Part shown: in pieces, positions 14,701-25,160 of the stretch
How the letters are laid out: every line of letters starts with the position of its first letter
How positions within the stretch are numbered: the first letter of the stretch is position 1
Assembly: GCF_001522545.3 (NCBI RefSeq)
Contig: NC_031770.1
Coordinates: forward strand, 10,150,372-10,214,371
Length of the DNA: 64,000 nucleotides
Reading direction: 5' to 3'
Source: Parus major
Lineage: Eukaryota > Chordata > Aves > Passeriformes > Paridae
The notes under the pieces: generated by a model
Database searches by the model: none
Seen by the model: only the letters and a program-made list of their open reading frames with translations
Told to the model about the DNA's origin: nothing
Translations under genes and position numbers: made by a program

Positions 14701-16270
14701 CTGAACATGAAGGGTGACTGCTCATTACAGGTGCTTGTGGAGGTGGCACACAGGAAATGAGCAGCAGTAGTACAGGAGCCAAAGCTGATGTGGTAGGACA
14801 GAGTCTTAAAATACCCTGGATTGCTCTAATTCAGTTGTTCCTGGAACTAGAAATTATTTTGCCCTTGTGATGTTTGGTCAGCACCGAAGTCATTTTTCAA
14901 AACAGATCCATTAGAAATGAAAGGTCAGAGCTGCTTGTGTGCCACTAAGCTGATACAGCAGCTCACCCAAAACAAAGCCCACAGAACGACTGCAGGAGCG
15001 TGCACATGAAATAGAACCCGAAACCAGTTTGTGCTAAAATAAATACACAGAGCCACAGAAACTGCAGCTCAGCAGCTGCAGACAGTTAAGCAGCTGCAGA
15101 GCCTGGCTGTAGCTTTGGAGTAAACCTCAAGAAAGTCTCCTTAAATAATAATAAATTAGAAACAAGAAGAACCCCCAATAATGACTCTCCACTACAAAAA
15201 GAACCTCAACAGGCAAACAAGAATTACTTCTGCACTGCTCATCTTTACAGGTCTGCAGGCAGCTAGAAACTGTAGTTCAGAAGGGCACGTACTTCTGATT
15301 CATCTCAAAAGCTTGTGCACTTTGAAGCCCTACAGTGACAGCACAGGGCACTGACTCAGGATCTGGGTGATTTAGCTGAAGCACTCTAAGATGCTCTTGC
15401 CTGAAGCTGTGGCTCATCTCACTGCTCTGGCAGATTTTCCTCCCCATTGCATCAGGGCAGCATAAGGGAGGTGTGCCTGCTCCTCAGCTGCTGCAGTTCA
15501 CAAATGGGAGCTGAAGTTGATGGCACTTAATACTAACACACCTCGCAGCCTCACTGTCACACTGCCTCTGCTTCAGGGCAGAGCTCGACTGCTGCTTAGG
15601 GATAGTGACATCCAGCTCCACTCCTGAATCCAGAAAACCTCATGAGTCAGAGCCTTAGACAACAGCAATGTTAGTTATGGCTCTGCTAATTTTAGCTCGT
15701 GCTTAACCCACAGTTCCCAAATCCTTGCAATACCTCTCCAGGTGCCAAAAGCCACAGCTACCCTATACCTCAACTGCCAAAACACACAGCTTCCAGATGA
15801 GAGGCTCTGGTGCACTTACAGAAACTGTACACTGCAGAAAGATATTTTTCAAATAAAGACAAGAGGAAGAAAACAAGGACAGCTTTATTTACCCTATTGC
15901 TCTGCGCATATCTTAAAATAAGGAACAAAAGTTCATCTGCACAGTTCCTGTGTTGCAGAGTCCACTCCAGGACACACAAGACAGACTTTGTGCAGAGGCT
16001 AGCTCAAGGAATGTCCCACAAGGTAGCAAACAGCCTGCCAGGGCCAGCTTCTGCCCCAAGGAGTGAAAGGAGAGAGAGGGGCAAGGGAAACAAACACACA
16101 CTTCACACACTCTCCTCAGAGTAAACTGGAAAAGCTTTTAGAAGTAAATAAACACACACACACCCGCCCCCATATTCTCAGAAAGCCACCCAAGCAGAAT
16201 GCTTTTACTACCGTAGCTGAAGGGTTTGTTTTATAAGAAGAGTTTTCTCAGATTTAGTCAACATTACCAG

Positions 16271-16293
16271 CCTCCTCCTCCTCCTCCTCCTCT
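16271..16293. repeat. Trinucleotide microsatellite (CCT)n
   Basis: About seven copies of CCT on the plus strand (AGG on the EHBP1 sense strand) within intron 2. It is an ordinary simple repeat. Confidence 0.9.
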
Positions 16294-17296
16294 CCTTATT
16301 CACACTAAACTGTGAAAGGGACTTCAGCTCTCTCCAACCAATTAAAAACTAATTGAAGCAACACACTGGCACTATACAGCCTGAACAGTCTAAGAGATGG
16401 CAAACTCAGCTCATGAGGCCTACACAATGTCATAATATTTAATTTTATTTCACCTCATAGCACAAACAGCTGAAAAGAATATTCAAGGATCCAACCCCAA
16501 GAAAAAAATGTAAATCTTTATTGCAGTTCAAGTCCACTAGGTTCAAATCAACAGCACACATTCTTTACTGCATGTGTGCACCACAGTGCCTGCAGGAACA
16601 GAGCAAGGTTTTATTTGCTCCAAAATCTCCATCAGAAAGCTACACACACACACAGTTTCTCTCTCAAAAAATAAAGTTATGTTAGAATATAAGTTAGTGC
16701 ATTTTATTCATTCAAGGAGACATCTTCACCACTCTGACCATCAAATGAAAATTGTCTACACCTGGATACAATCAAACATTTTCTGCTTTTGCTAATCATT
16801 TTTGTTACTGCTAGGGCAGGGAACAATGAATTGCTCTAAAGAAATGTGTCTTTCAGAGACAAACAGAATTCAGAACAAGAATTTATAATCTTTCTACCCT
16901 ACAGACACTTTGTGCCTGCATCCATCAATGCATTCTTTTATAAACTGGACACTGAGTCACAAGCATTCCTAAAACCTTGCTACAAATAGAAAATGGGTAC
17001 AAATGGGCAGCACTGACAACCTAAAAAGTCATCAGCAAGAAAGATTTCACAAACACCCATACCTTTCCTACTGAAATGTCTTTGCAGCCACAACTCTGAT
17101 AAGAAATCCCTTACTTGTGGTCCATGGAACAGACCCGAGGCTGTAAAAAGGGTTAGGAGGGGAGCTTGGCAAGGTAAGGAAGGAAAGCAGCTGGCATTAA
17201 GAAGTTGGGATTGGTAGACAACCTGCCGACAGAAATCAGGCAAGAGTCCATAGGAGCAAATCTAGGTTTTCTAAAATCCTGCAATGAAGGATTTTA

Positions 17297-17311
17297 TTTT
17301 TTTTTTTTTTT
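17297..17311. repeat. T-run of 15
   Basis: Fifteen T in a row on the plus strand in EHBP1 intron 2. On the gene's sense strand this is an A-run, opposite to most homopolymers in this intron. No retrotransposon body is recognisable next to it. Confidence 0.85.
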
Positions 17312-17994
17312 GATACAAAGAAGATAGATGCAAAATGACAGAGAAGAATTGCTTTTGTGTGTGGATAGTAAATGTGTTTTAATTGACTGCAGAGAGAAAG
17401 GGGGAAGACAGCTGTAAGGCAGCTGGTGGTGATTATTTGGAAAGAGTACGTTTGACACACAGTTTAAGCCCTCAAAAAATCCTCGGTCAAAACCAGAAAT
17501 GAATGACAAAGAAAATGCTGAAGTGCATTTGTAAATGGACATTATTTAGTGTGGAATCAGAACTCAATAAAAAGTATAAGGTCAGAGTACAATTTCATTA
17601 AGAAGAACAGAAGACAAAACACAGAAGAAACTGCATGGTGCTTTCCTTGCACAAATTATACATGCTACAGTACACCTACATCACCAGCACCCCAATCTGA
17701 TCAAAACCTCTGCAGAGCAAGCCCATGACACAACAGCACAGTGCACAGCAAAACTAATTCAAAGAGATTCAATATGATCATCCTTTATAGTCAAATGCAC
17801 TTAGGTACTCATGAAATCCCCTCTAACAACCGTGCAAAGCAAGAAAATTAATTGAGCAATGTGACAGCCTGACCTCATGCAGGCAAACAAGGATTCTTCT
17901 ACAGCAACCAGTTAAGCCCAGTTCTTTTGGTGGCCTTCGGCACTGACGGGTTTGCTGGAAAGCAGCAAGCAGAAGGCAAGCAGATCAGTGTGAA

Positions 17995-18185
17995 CCATGG
18001 AATCTCAAAAAGCTCATTTCTCTCCCATGCACAATGCATGCCAAATCTTAAGATTCCTGCAGCATCCAGTTATGAAACTACAATAGAAGNCCATGGAATC
18101 TCAAAAAGCTCATTTCTCTCCCATGCACAATGCATGCCAAATCTTAAGATTCCTGCAGCATCCAGTTATGAAACTACAATAGAAG
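17995..18185. repeat. Perfect 95-bp duplication separated by one N (probable assembly artefact)
   Basis: The 95 bases at 17995-18089 (starting CCATGGAATC, ending CAATAGAAG) are repeated without any difference at 18091-18185. The only base between the copies is the N at 18090. A long A-run follows about 40 bases later. Identical flanks of a single-N gap are what is left when two overlapping contig ends are abutted instead of merged. The 136-codon open frame that crosses this point, with an unknown residue in it, is therefore not real. Confidence 0.9.
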
Positions 18186-18221
18186 TGACGAATATTCAAC
18201 ACAACACTCATAGCATAGGAG

Positions 18222-18230
18222 AAAAAAAAA

Positions 18231-18257
<27 letters not shown>
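18222..18257 (+). repeat. Long A-run
   Basis: Nine A, one T, then 26 A on the plus strand, within EHBP1 intron 2. Such a run is difficult for sequencing and assembly and probably explains the nearby gap. No retrocopy body can be recognised upstream of it. Confidence 0.9.
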
Positions 18258-18261
<4 letters not shown>

Positions 18262-21200
18262 GATTAAGCCTTACTTCATTTCCAAAAGAGAAATATGTGT
18301 ATTTGAAAAGAGAGAACCTACTTCAGACCATACCTAATCGATATAAAAACAGGCAACTTGCCTCATGGCCATGAAGCCTGTCTTCAGTTAAAGCTTCTGA
18401 ACATATGAAAAATTTAACCCTTTTGAACATCATAGCTCACTGTATTTGTAAGCAGGATTTAAAAGCAAAGCAGTTCATGTAAGAAATGACAGACATAAGC
18501 ATTGTACAAAAACAATATATTTCTTTCTCTCTAAAGCAACCCCTGAATACAAATCCTGTATAAAAGCCTCTATGTTTATTCTTTTCCAGCCTTTGTGAGC
18601 AGCTAGTGCCTATGTTGAGGTGAGCAGCTTTCTTGCTCATAAAAGCAGCCAGTAAACAACAAGTTAGGAACTTGGCAACCTCAGCTCTCTAAGTTCAGCC
18701 ATTCTCTGTGGAAACCAGCCAATATTACATTTGAAGCCTCTATGGAGTCCTTGACTTGTGAGATATCACACAACAATAAGGAAACAAAAAAGCCACCCTA
18801 AGGAGCTCATGTGCTCAGCAGTAGATGTTTCATCAGCTCTATAAAACTGCTATCAGAGCTTCAGGTCCAAGTACTGGGACTGATCTCTGGTCCAAAGGAG
18901 GAGTTTGCTCCTCTGCTGAGCCTGGATCTCAGACAAGCTGCAACTCAGCTGCCTGAACAGAGGCCTCCAGCAGCTGGGCAGCCCCAAGGTACACAAGATA
19001 TTCATGCCAGGCTGGCAGCTTGAACCAGAATCAACAGGAGACCTGGGCTTCTTCAAACTGGCAGCTGGGACCGCCAGTAAACCCAAAGGCATCCCAAAGA
19101 GGGTCTGACACCAATGTTCAGGCAACTGGACTGGGTCCCCTGCACAAGTCACAGCACTCCACCTGCCAGGGATGCTCAGCACACTCCTGCCCAACCCTCT
19201 GCCCTGACAGCACAGAGCAGGAAATCCAGCTGCTTCTGTAGAAGCCTAAGCAAAATGAATGAGACTGATTTCTGGTTTTATTCAATGACTGCACTGAGGA
19301 TAAGCACTGAATTAACTCCCTCGTATCACACGTGGTCCTTTCAGGCCAGGGCTGCAGTTCACTGGTGAGGCTGTGTGGAAAATCCTGAGCTGCCCCAGCT
19401 TAGTCCAAGGGTAAACAGAGGATGACACACTCCAGCACTTTCAAGCAAGCACCTTTCAAAAAAAATCAACTGCTTATATGATTAATGCAAAGTATTATGT
19501 TTTTGCAGTAGCAGGAGTCACTAATCCATATTAAAGACCAAGACTACATCTGTTTATTTATTTATTTTTAATGAATGGTTCTAAATAAACCAACTGTTCA
19601 ATTTTTCAAAGGTACTGAGCAGCCACAATAATTAGGTCTGGGTCAGTGGGAGCTGCCAAAATGCCACAGAAGTGACTCAGTCCTGTTAATTATCTGAAAA
19701 ATAAGGAACAGTGACAGCACTGGACACTCCATCACGACCTATCTCCCCCAAACACACCACCAATGAAAAGCAATCATTTGAGAGTGGCTCTCCAGAACCA
19801 CTAGTAGGGACAAGAATCAGAAATTATAGACAGGAGAGAAAGCAAGGAAAGGTTTCAGCCCAATCTGGCTAAATGCTGCTGTACCTAGATATAATCCTTT
19901 AAAAAGTTAAGCAACAACACACAGCAGTGGCAACTTCTCACAGTGCCATGAGAATGCGAGAAAAAAAAAAGAGCAGGAGCTATTTTAAAAAACAAGTTTA
20001 AAAAAAAAAACAAACTAAAACAAAAACAAACAAAAACTCCAATCAATACAAGTCCAGAGGAAACACAGAGTATTAAAGCCAATCAGAAGTTCACCCAACC
20101 TTGCAAACCATCCACAATCAGTACAAAAATATTCTAACAGAGGTCATTTTTTGAAGAGCCAGACAAATGCAAACCTAACAGAAGATAGCAGTTCACAAAG
20201 AGGCACACAGCCTGTTTTGGTCATGCACAATCCTTGCTCACAGACATTTCTCAGTTCCAGTGTGTTTATGACTGTGTTGTCATTTACTTTAAAATATGAA
20301 TGGAGCATTCTTTTCCTCCAGAAACACTGCATTGTTAAAATGCCAGTACATTAAAATAACTTACTGCTTACTACATTTCAATCAAACAGACTACAGCACT
20401 GACACTTAATATATACTGAGTGCTTTCAGCAAGAACAGCATATAGAGCTCATTTCTTGTGTTTTGTTCTCACATGGGCCAAACTCTGAGCCAAGACTTAG
20501 AAACAGATGAAGCAGTGATCCTGTCAGCATGCACAGAAACTGCATCTTCTCCCAAGTTAAGGAAACACTTAGTTGAAGGCTCTCAAAATACATAAATATT
20601 TAACCCTTTGTTTCTATAGAAGTTTGATTTAGGAAGTTTGATTTACGGCAGAAATATAATATTTTAGGTTGCATGCTTAAGGAACATTTTTGTTTAGGTT
20701 CTCAAAATAACAGGAAGCAGAATCAAAAAGCTTACAGTCAAAGGACTTTGTGAGTTATGTTTTTCCCTATTGTGATTTTTCCTAGAATTCATCCACATTT
20801 CACCACCATAATGTTCCTTTGTAATAACCAACACAAGCACTGATCTTGTCTATATTTAAACTCAAGAATGTAAAATGAAGGTTCAGAAGGATGACCTTCT
20901 TGCAAAAAATTAGTTCCATATCTGAGGTTTTGAATGGCTCTCACTACTCCATACACAGACATTTTGCTAGGTGGGCACTCTCAGTTATGATTAACCAACA
21001 ATCTGCCTGTTTCCAAAATAATAAGATATTTCACATAAGAACTTTTGTGTATGACTTTTTCTTAAACCAAGGAAGGGTTAGCTGTAATTCCAATGCAAAC
21101 ATTTCTCTGCAAGACTTATACTTTAGTGCTGAAGCATTCTGAAAATTCTCAGCAACAAGTGAATCAAAATGAAAACGAAACCTAAAACAGCTTAGTTCAT

Positions 21201-21430
21201 GCAAACAGAACATAATAAGTAATAAACCAAACTGCTGAAATCAACCTGATCAACTAAAATCACTGTGAAAAACTCCTTGGCCTCTCTGGGACAGCAGATC
21301 CCATGAGATAATCAGGACACCCTTTTTCAACTTCTATAATATTTTCATTTGTAGTTCGTTCTGTGAAAGCAAGTTGAACTTCCAGAACAATTCTGTTTCT
21401 TAAACATTCTAGGAATGAAGACAACTTCCC

Positions 21431-21447
21431 AAAAAAAAAAAAAAAAA
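21431..21447. repeat. A-run of 17
   Basis: Seventeen A on the plus strand in EHBP1 intron 2, without a recognisable retrotransposon next to it. Confidence 0.85.
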
Positions 21448-22624
21448 TCCAAAATGTTTAACCTGACAATGTTCCTTTAAGGCAGAGCAGTGTGCAGCCT
21501 TCCAGCATATTTGACAGCTATTTCCTACTCCAAGAGATAGAATTTAAGTTTGTAGAGGCAATTACTCATAACCAGTGAAAGCAGCCAATGCAAGTGCCAA
21601 ACTTGCCAACAAGAAGAAAGGCCAAGTATTAGAAAGGAGGCTGCAGTTTATTACAAGGCAATTTGAACATCTCAGTCCACAAGGTCTGGAAAGTATTTTT
21701 TTCATCCCCTGACACTACATGCTCACACTAATGTGAGGAATTATGTCAGTAATATCAATATTCCAAACATATAAAACAGCAGTTAAGCATTTATATAATG
21801 GAGATCTTCCCCTGACTATTTAAAAGCTGCTTCTAGTCTTGCCTAGCAGATTTATTTAAGCTCATTTTGCACAGGAAAGATGATGTGCCAGACCCACACC
21901 ATTAACTGCTGTCTAGTCAGCTCCAAAGCCATCCAACTGGACCACCATCACCCAAAATGCCTGTTTGACTAAACAAACACATTAAGACAATTCCTAAAGA
22001 CCTGCCTCTTGCCTCTTCCTGTTAAAAGCTGGAAAGGAAAAATGGAAAAGAAGGAGAAACATGACCTCCTCAGGTAAGGAAATCAAAAATCAAAATGGGC
22101 ATCCAACCCATATGTCCATGACCACTATGTCCAGGACTGATCTCCAAAGCCTCCAAAAACACAAAGTTTGTCAAAAAACACAAGTGTCTGTAGATAACCC
22201 TCAGTGTCACCAAGCTGAATTAGAAGTTGGAAAACAGCTCATGGGAAATATTTTTTTAAAAAAAATTTTTAAAATATAAAAAAAACAACAAAAAAGCCGC
22301 ACTAAAAACCCAACAACCAAAACCATGTCAAGCCACAGATGCAGGTTAACAAACTACCCTCCTCTGCAAGGTAAAAACAATGCCAGCCTAGAAAATCAAT
22401 AGTACAGAACAAATCCAGCAGGTCCAGGGTAACCATGCAGCAAAGCCAGTAGTCACTGAGAAAAACAGCTCATGCAGCTACTTCTGCAATGGGCTGGCAA
22501 GAGAAGGTAAGGGGATGCAAGAGCAATGCACCCACCACACAAAACACAGCGAGCCACATCCTTCCTATTTCAGCACCAGCAACTTAGTCCATCATTTTTT
22601 ACAACAACATGAGCTGCTTCTTAC

Positions 22625-22728
22625 CATTTTTTAGTGCACTCAACCATCAATTCCTGGTAAGAGGCCACAAACTGGAACTTGGATGCATGTTTCCCAACAC
22701 GCTGCAGTCTTTTCCAAACTGAAGCCAT
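22625..22728 (-). CDS. EHBP1: EHBP1 first coding exon (N-terminus of EH domain-binding protein 1)
   Basis: The minus strand reads an ATG at 22728-22726 followed by 34 complete codons and two bases of a 35th. The peptide begins MASVWKRLQRVGKHASKF and ends QELMVECTKK, then TG is split from the G of a Trp codon by a donor AAATG|GTAAG (last exon base 22625). I recognise this as the conserved N-terminus of vertebrate EHBP1, the start of its N-terminal C2-type membrane-binding domain. Known family facts: EHBP1 also has NPF motifs that bind EHD proteins, a central calponin-homology domain and a C-terminal bMERB domain that binds Rab8/Rab10-type GTPases. It links endocytic recycling to actin. Only this exon is in the window, so the gene is partial here. 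The ATG context is strong (A at -3, G at +4). The paralogue EHBP1L1 is the main alternative, but I judge it less likely from the residues seen. Confidence 0.93.
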
Positions 22729-22765
22729 GATGGTGAGAAATACCAGTCCTCTTACACAGCAGCAA
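22729..22765 (-). other. EHBP1: 5' leader part of EHBP1 exon 2, with two possible splice acceptors
   Basis: Upstream of the ATG the minus strand offers two plausible acceptors. CACGCAG ends at 22766, giving an exon start at 22765. TGTAAG ends at 22751, giving an exon start at 22750. They are 15 bases apart, so the choice does not change the reading frame. The pyrimidine tracts before both are only moderate, so I cannot decide between them. The 37 or 22 bases before the ATG contain no in-frame stop codon. Confidence 0.6.
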
Positions 22766-24087
22766 CTGCGTGAATACCAATGTAGGTTTCAAAGAGCGTG
22801 TGTGCTTGATATTAGCAGATTTATATACAGACACAGTAAAAATAGTGTGTGAGAAACTTGATGGGATGTCTACAATCCATATTCTGCCTCTCCCCTCCTC
22901 AGGGTAAATCCCAGTCTAGCGGAATGGCTCATCACTGGCCAGGAGCAGCATGCAGTAGCAGTAGACAGGTAATGGAAAAGAAGTTCTCTCATGGAATCAT
23001 CATTCTTCACACAGTAGGTGAAGGGACGACTGCAGGACTGGAAGACAAATAAGACAGGGAGAGAAGGCATTGGTTAATACACTTCATACTAAGTGCTGCA
23101 ATTGCACGTGATCTCGTACCTTTCAAACAACTACAATCAACCACAAGAACATACCCCCTTCCTGTTGTCACACACTTACACACATTTCCCCCCCCCCCCA
23201 ATTAAATAAATAAAAATACTGCAGCAATTTCAGGAATTCAAACCACGAGACTGTTCAGAAACATATCAACATATCCTATTATCAGCAGCATCATAATTGG
23301 CAACAACAACAAAAAAGGGCAGCTCAGGGCCACACCGAATCCTTGTGAAGCATCTCCGGGAAGCAATGCAAAGTGGCTGAGGTGCTGCCAATATGCACCC
23401 AGAGGGAGGGACACGGGGAGATGAAGTTCTTTGTCTTGATGACAAAAGGTGTAACAGTTGTTTCCTGTAACACACCTCCAGCTTTCATTTCTCTGTCCAA
23501 AGAGAAGGATCAGCCAAGAAGACAGAAAGGGAGTGTTGCTGCCCAAATGCCTGTGCCAGGGTGAGGAGGAGGACAAGAGAGGAAGGGGCATTTCCCGAGT
23601 CCTGGCTACCCAGGATTCCCCATCTTCCTCGCTGCATCATGTTGAAATGGAAATGCCTCTCCATCCTGCACTGAGGAATGATCATCAGGGAGGTGAAAAG
23701 GGAAACACAGGTGGGTCTCCTCCCTCGAAGGAAAGCAGCATCTGCGCTGGGTGCGAAGGGAAAAGCCTTTTCAATAGGAATACAGGGAAGCACAAGCTGG
23801 CCGCAGCTGGCGAGAAGTCAGGGTAGGATGGCAGCAAGGCTGGCGAGGCGACTACCTGAAGCAGAACGGCCCCTGGGAAGGGGGGGTCCCCACGGAGCCC
23901 CGGGGCGAGGAGCGCCCCGCTCCGCCTCAGCAGCCCGTGTCACCTCCGCGCCCAGCCCGCCGGGGCAGCGCCCCCCGCCCTTGGCCGGGAGCCGAAGCCG
24001 TTTAAAAATTAAAACGCCACCGGCGGGGTGCAAGGAAAGGAGCGGCGGCTGCGGGAAGGGACGGGCGGCTCCCCGTGCGGCACTCAC
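22766..24087 (-). other. EHBP1: EHBP1 intron 1 (about 1.3 kb)
   Basis: This interval lies between the consensus donor CAG|GTGAGT at 24088/24087 and the acceptor before exon 2. It passes from CpG-island sequence (above about 23830) into ordinary AT-rich sequence and contains a 12-base C-run at 23188-23199. If the nearer acceptor is used, the intron extends to 22751. Weaker donor-like sites on the minus strand near 23940 (GAG|GTGACA) and 23855 (CAG|GTAGTC) could give alternative first exons. Confidence 0.65.
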
Positions 24088-24173
24088 CTGCCGCCGGCTC
24101 CTCGCGGGCGGTCCCGCCGGGCGGGCGCGCTGGCACCACACGGCAGGCGAGAGTCAGCGTTGCCGCTGCCCAT
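24088..24173 (-). other. Possible in-frame N-terminal extension of EHBP1 in exon 1
   Basis: The ATG at 24173-24171 (G at -3, G at +4) opens a frame beginning MGSGNADSRLPCG that stays open for 28 codons plus two bases up to the donor at 24088. Joined to exon 2 at either candidate acceptor (37 or 22 bases before the canonical ATG), the total is a multiple of three with no stop. The frame therefore runs straight into EHBP1. Without splicing it meets TGA inside the donor. I infer only the possibility of an extended isoform, because known EHBP1 proteins start at MASVW. CpG-rich sequence is poor in stops, so chance is a real alternative. Confidence 0.3.
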
Positions 24174-24235
24174 TACTGCAGCAGCCCCGCCGCCGGCAGC
24201 GCCCTGCGGCTGTCCCCGTCCTCCCGCAGCCTCAT
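24173..24235 (-). other. Upstream ORF in EHBP1 exon 1 (20 codons plus stop)
   Basis: On the minus strand an ATG at 24235-24233 opens a 20-codon frame beginning MRLREDGDSRR that stops at TAA 24175-24173. The ATG has G at -3. The final A of the stop is also the A of the next ATG (TAATG), an arrangement that can allow termination and re-initiation. Whether it is transcribed depends on the transcription start. The peptide matches no family I know. The frame is GC-rich and could be open by chance. Confidence 0.4.
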
Positions 24236-24361
24236 GGCGAGCACCGCTCCCCCGCCGCTCTCCGCGCCGGCCGGGCAGACAGCGCGGGTCGCAGCGCGCC
24301 TCACGCCGCCACCATCGCCCTCCTGCCGGCGCTGCGCCGCGCCTCACCCCGGCCCGCCGCT

Positions 24362-24395
24362 CCCCCGCCCCCGCCGCCCGCCGGGGCCCCGCCCC
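24362..24395 (-). other. Potential G-quadruplex tract on the minus strand
   Basis: The plus strand carries five runs of three to five C at 24362-24366, 24368-24372, 24377-24379, 24387-24390 and 24392-24395. The minus (transcript-sense) strand therefore has five G-runs with loops of one to seven bases, which fits the usual G-quadruplex pattern. It sits at the promoter-proximal edge of the predicted first exon. Confidence 0.5.
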
Positions 24396-24644
24396 TGCCG
24401 CGCCATTGGTCCCAACGCGGCCCCTCCGCAGTCCATTGGACACTGTGCCTGTCAATCATCCCGAGCAGCGGAGGGGGGAGGTGGTGAGCGAAGGGGGGCT
24501 CGCAGATCTTCATCTCCCGCCCCCAGCTCCACCTCTGCTCTGACTGGTCACAGAGCCTGAAGAGGCGGGGCTACTTGTGAGGAGGGGCTACTCGATAGGT
24601 CAGTACGGCCGTCTGTCAGCGCGAAGACGCCCGGCGATTGGCTG
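24387..24644 (-). promoter_or_regulatory. CCAAT-box and GC-box cluster, likely EHBP1 core promoter
   Basis: Inverted CCAAT boxes (ATTGG on the plus strand) occur at 24405-24409, 24435-24439 and 24637-24641. The last is within GATTGGCTG, a strong NF-Y match. GC boxes occur at 24387-24396 (CCCCGCCCCT) and near 24561 (GAGGCGGGG). The motifs lie upstream of the predicted first exon for minus-strand transcription. No TATA box is evident, as is usual for CpG-island promoters. Both motif types work in either direction, so a divergent plus-strand transcript is possible. Confidence 0.55.
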
Positions 24645-25160
24645 CGGCGCTTCCTAAAGGCTCGGGGTGGGCGCGAGGCGAGGAGCGGGCTGTCAGGGGA
24701 TGGGCGTGGCCCCGCCGCCGCCCCCGGGACTCGCCGCCGCCCCAGGGCCGGGGAGCGGCGGGAAGGGAAGGGCCGGAACCGGGGCAGGGACCGAGGGAGC
24801 CGGGGAGGGAACCAACGATGTCTCCCGCGAGGTGGGCGTGGGGCGGCTGAAGGGAGTGAGCGGCCCCGGATGGAGGCGGCGGGAGGGGAGGAGGAACCGC
24901 GGCGAGGGACAGTCCCCGTGCGGAGGGGCTGGTCAAGCGCCGGGCCTGACCCGAGTCCTGCAGTACAGGCCCCGGTCCTTTTGGCGCTCCCGAGTTCGGG
25001 TGCGGATGGGAAATTGATGGAAATGGAATACCACAGGCAGGACGATGTTTCTTGGCTGGTTTAACCTGCGTGCTCAGGGAACGGCGCCCAGGCGGCGGGG
25101 GCTGGATGTGCTGCGCAGTTTGATATTACAAAGTATCCGCAGGGGAGAGCGGAGCAGCGA

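Larger units (their letters stand above)
1..22624 (-). other. EHBP1: EHBP1 intron 2 (partial, at least 22.6 kb)
   Basis: The intron begins with GTAAG at 22624 on the minus strand and runs off the left edge. I looked on the minus strand for the next coding segments, whose protein is strongly conserved (the QPDKL..VVVWTRRSRRK and NPYRGVVVWPVPENIE stretches), and found neither. The open frames here are short, unlike known proteins and probably due to chance. The plus strand looks rich in A and C, with many A-runs, which suits a transcript read from the minus strand. Recognisable content is limited to simple repeats, homopolymers, one hairpin and one assembly duplication, listed separately. I saw no TE of recognisable family in this part. 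Confidence 0.8.
24088..24300 (-). other. EHBP1: EHBP1 first exon (predicted; 5' end uncertain)
   Basis: A perfect donor (CAG|GTGAGT) on the minus strand ends the exon at 24088. The exon lies inside the CpG island and just downstream, on the minus strand, of a cluster of CCAAT and GC boxes. This is the usual arrangement of a non-coding first exon of a housekeeping-type gene, followed 1.3 kb later by the exon with the canonical ATG. The transcription start is not visible in sequence; 24300 is an estimate, and it could lie anywhere from about 24250 to 24400. Confidence 0.6.
23830..25160. promoter_or_regulatory. CpG island covering the EHBP1 promoter and first exon
   Basis: This block is strikingly GC-rich and CpG-dense, in sharp contrast to AT-rich flanks on both sides. 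CpG dinucleotides are frequent from the GGCGAGGCGAC near 23840 to the GAGCGGAGCAGCGAGAGCGG near 25150. It is the only such island in the window. Vertebrate CpG islands usually mark promoters, and this one fits the minus-strand EHBP1 first exon. The long open frames in it on both strands (up to 269 codons) reflect the low frequency of stop codons in GC-rich DNA. Confidence 0.9.

Noticed and set aside
18222..18257. A-run as the tail of a processed pseudogene
   Set aside because: No mRNA-like sequence or target-site duplication is recognisable upstream.
17927..18337. 136-codon open frame with an internal unknown residue
   Set aside because: It crosses the N and repeats the same peptide twice because of the probable assembly duplication, then ends in poly-lysine from the A-run.
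1..22624. Further EHBP1 coding exons in the left part of the window
   Set aside because: I looked for the reverse complements of the conserved segments after the first coding exon and saw none; intron 2 seems to extend beyond the window.
23678..24560. Long plus-strand open frames of 269, 171 and 161 codons in the CpG island
   Set aside because: They overlap in several frames, are dominated by Pro, Arg, Ala and Ser, and exist because GC-rich DNA has few stop codons. The likely transcript runs on the other strand.
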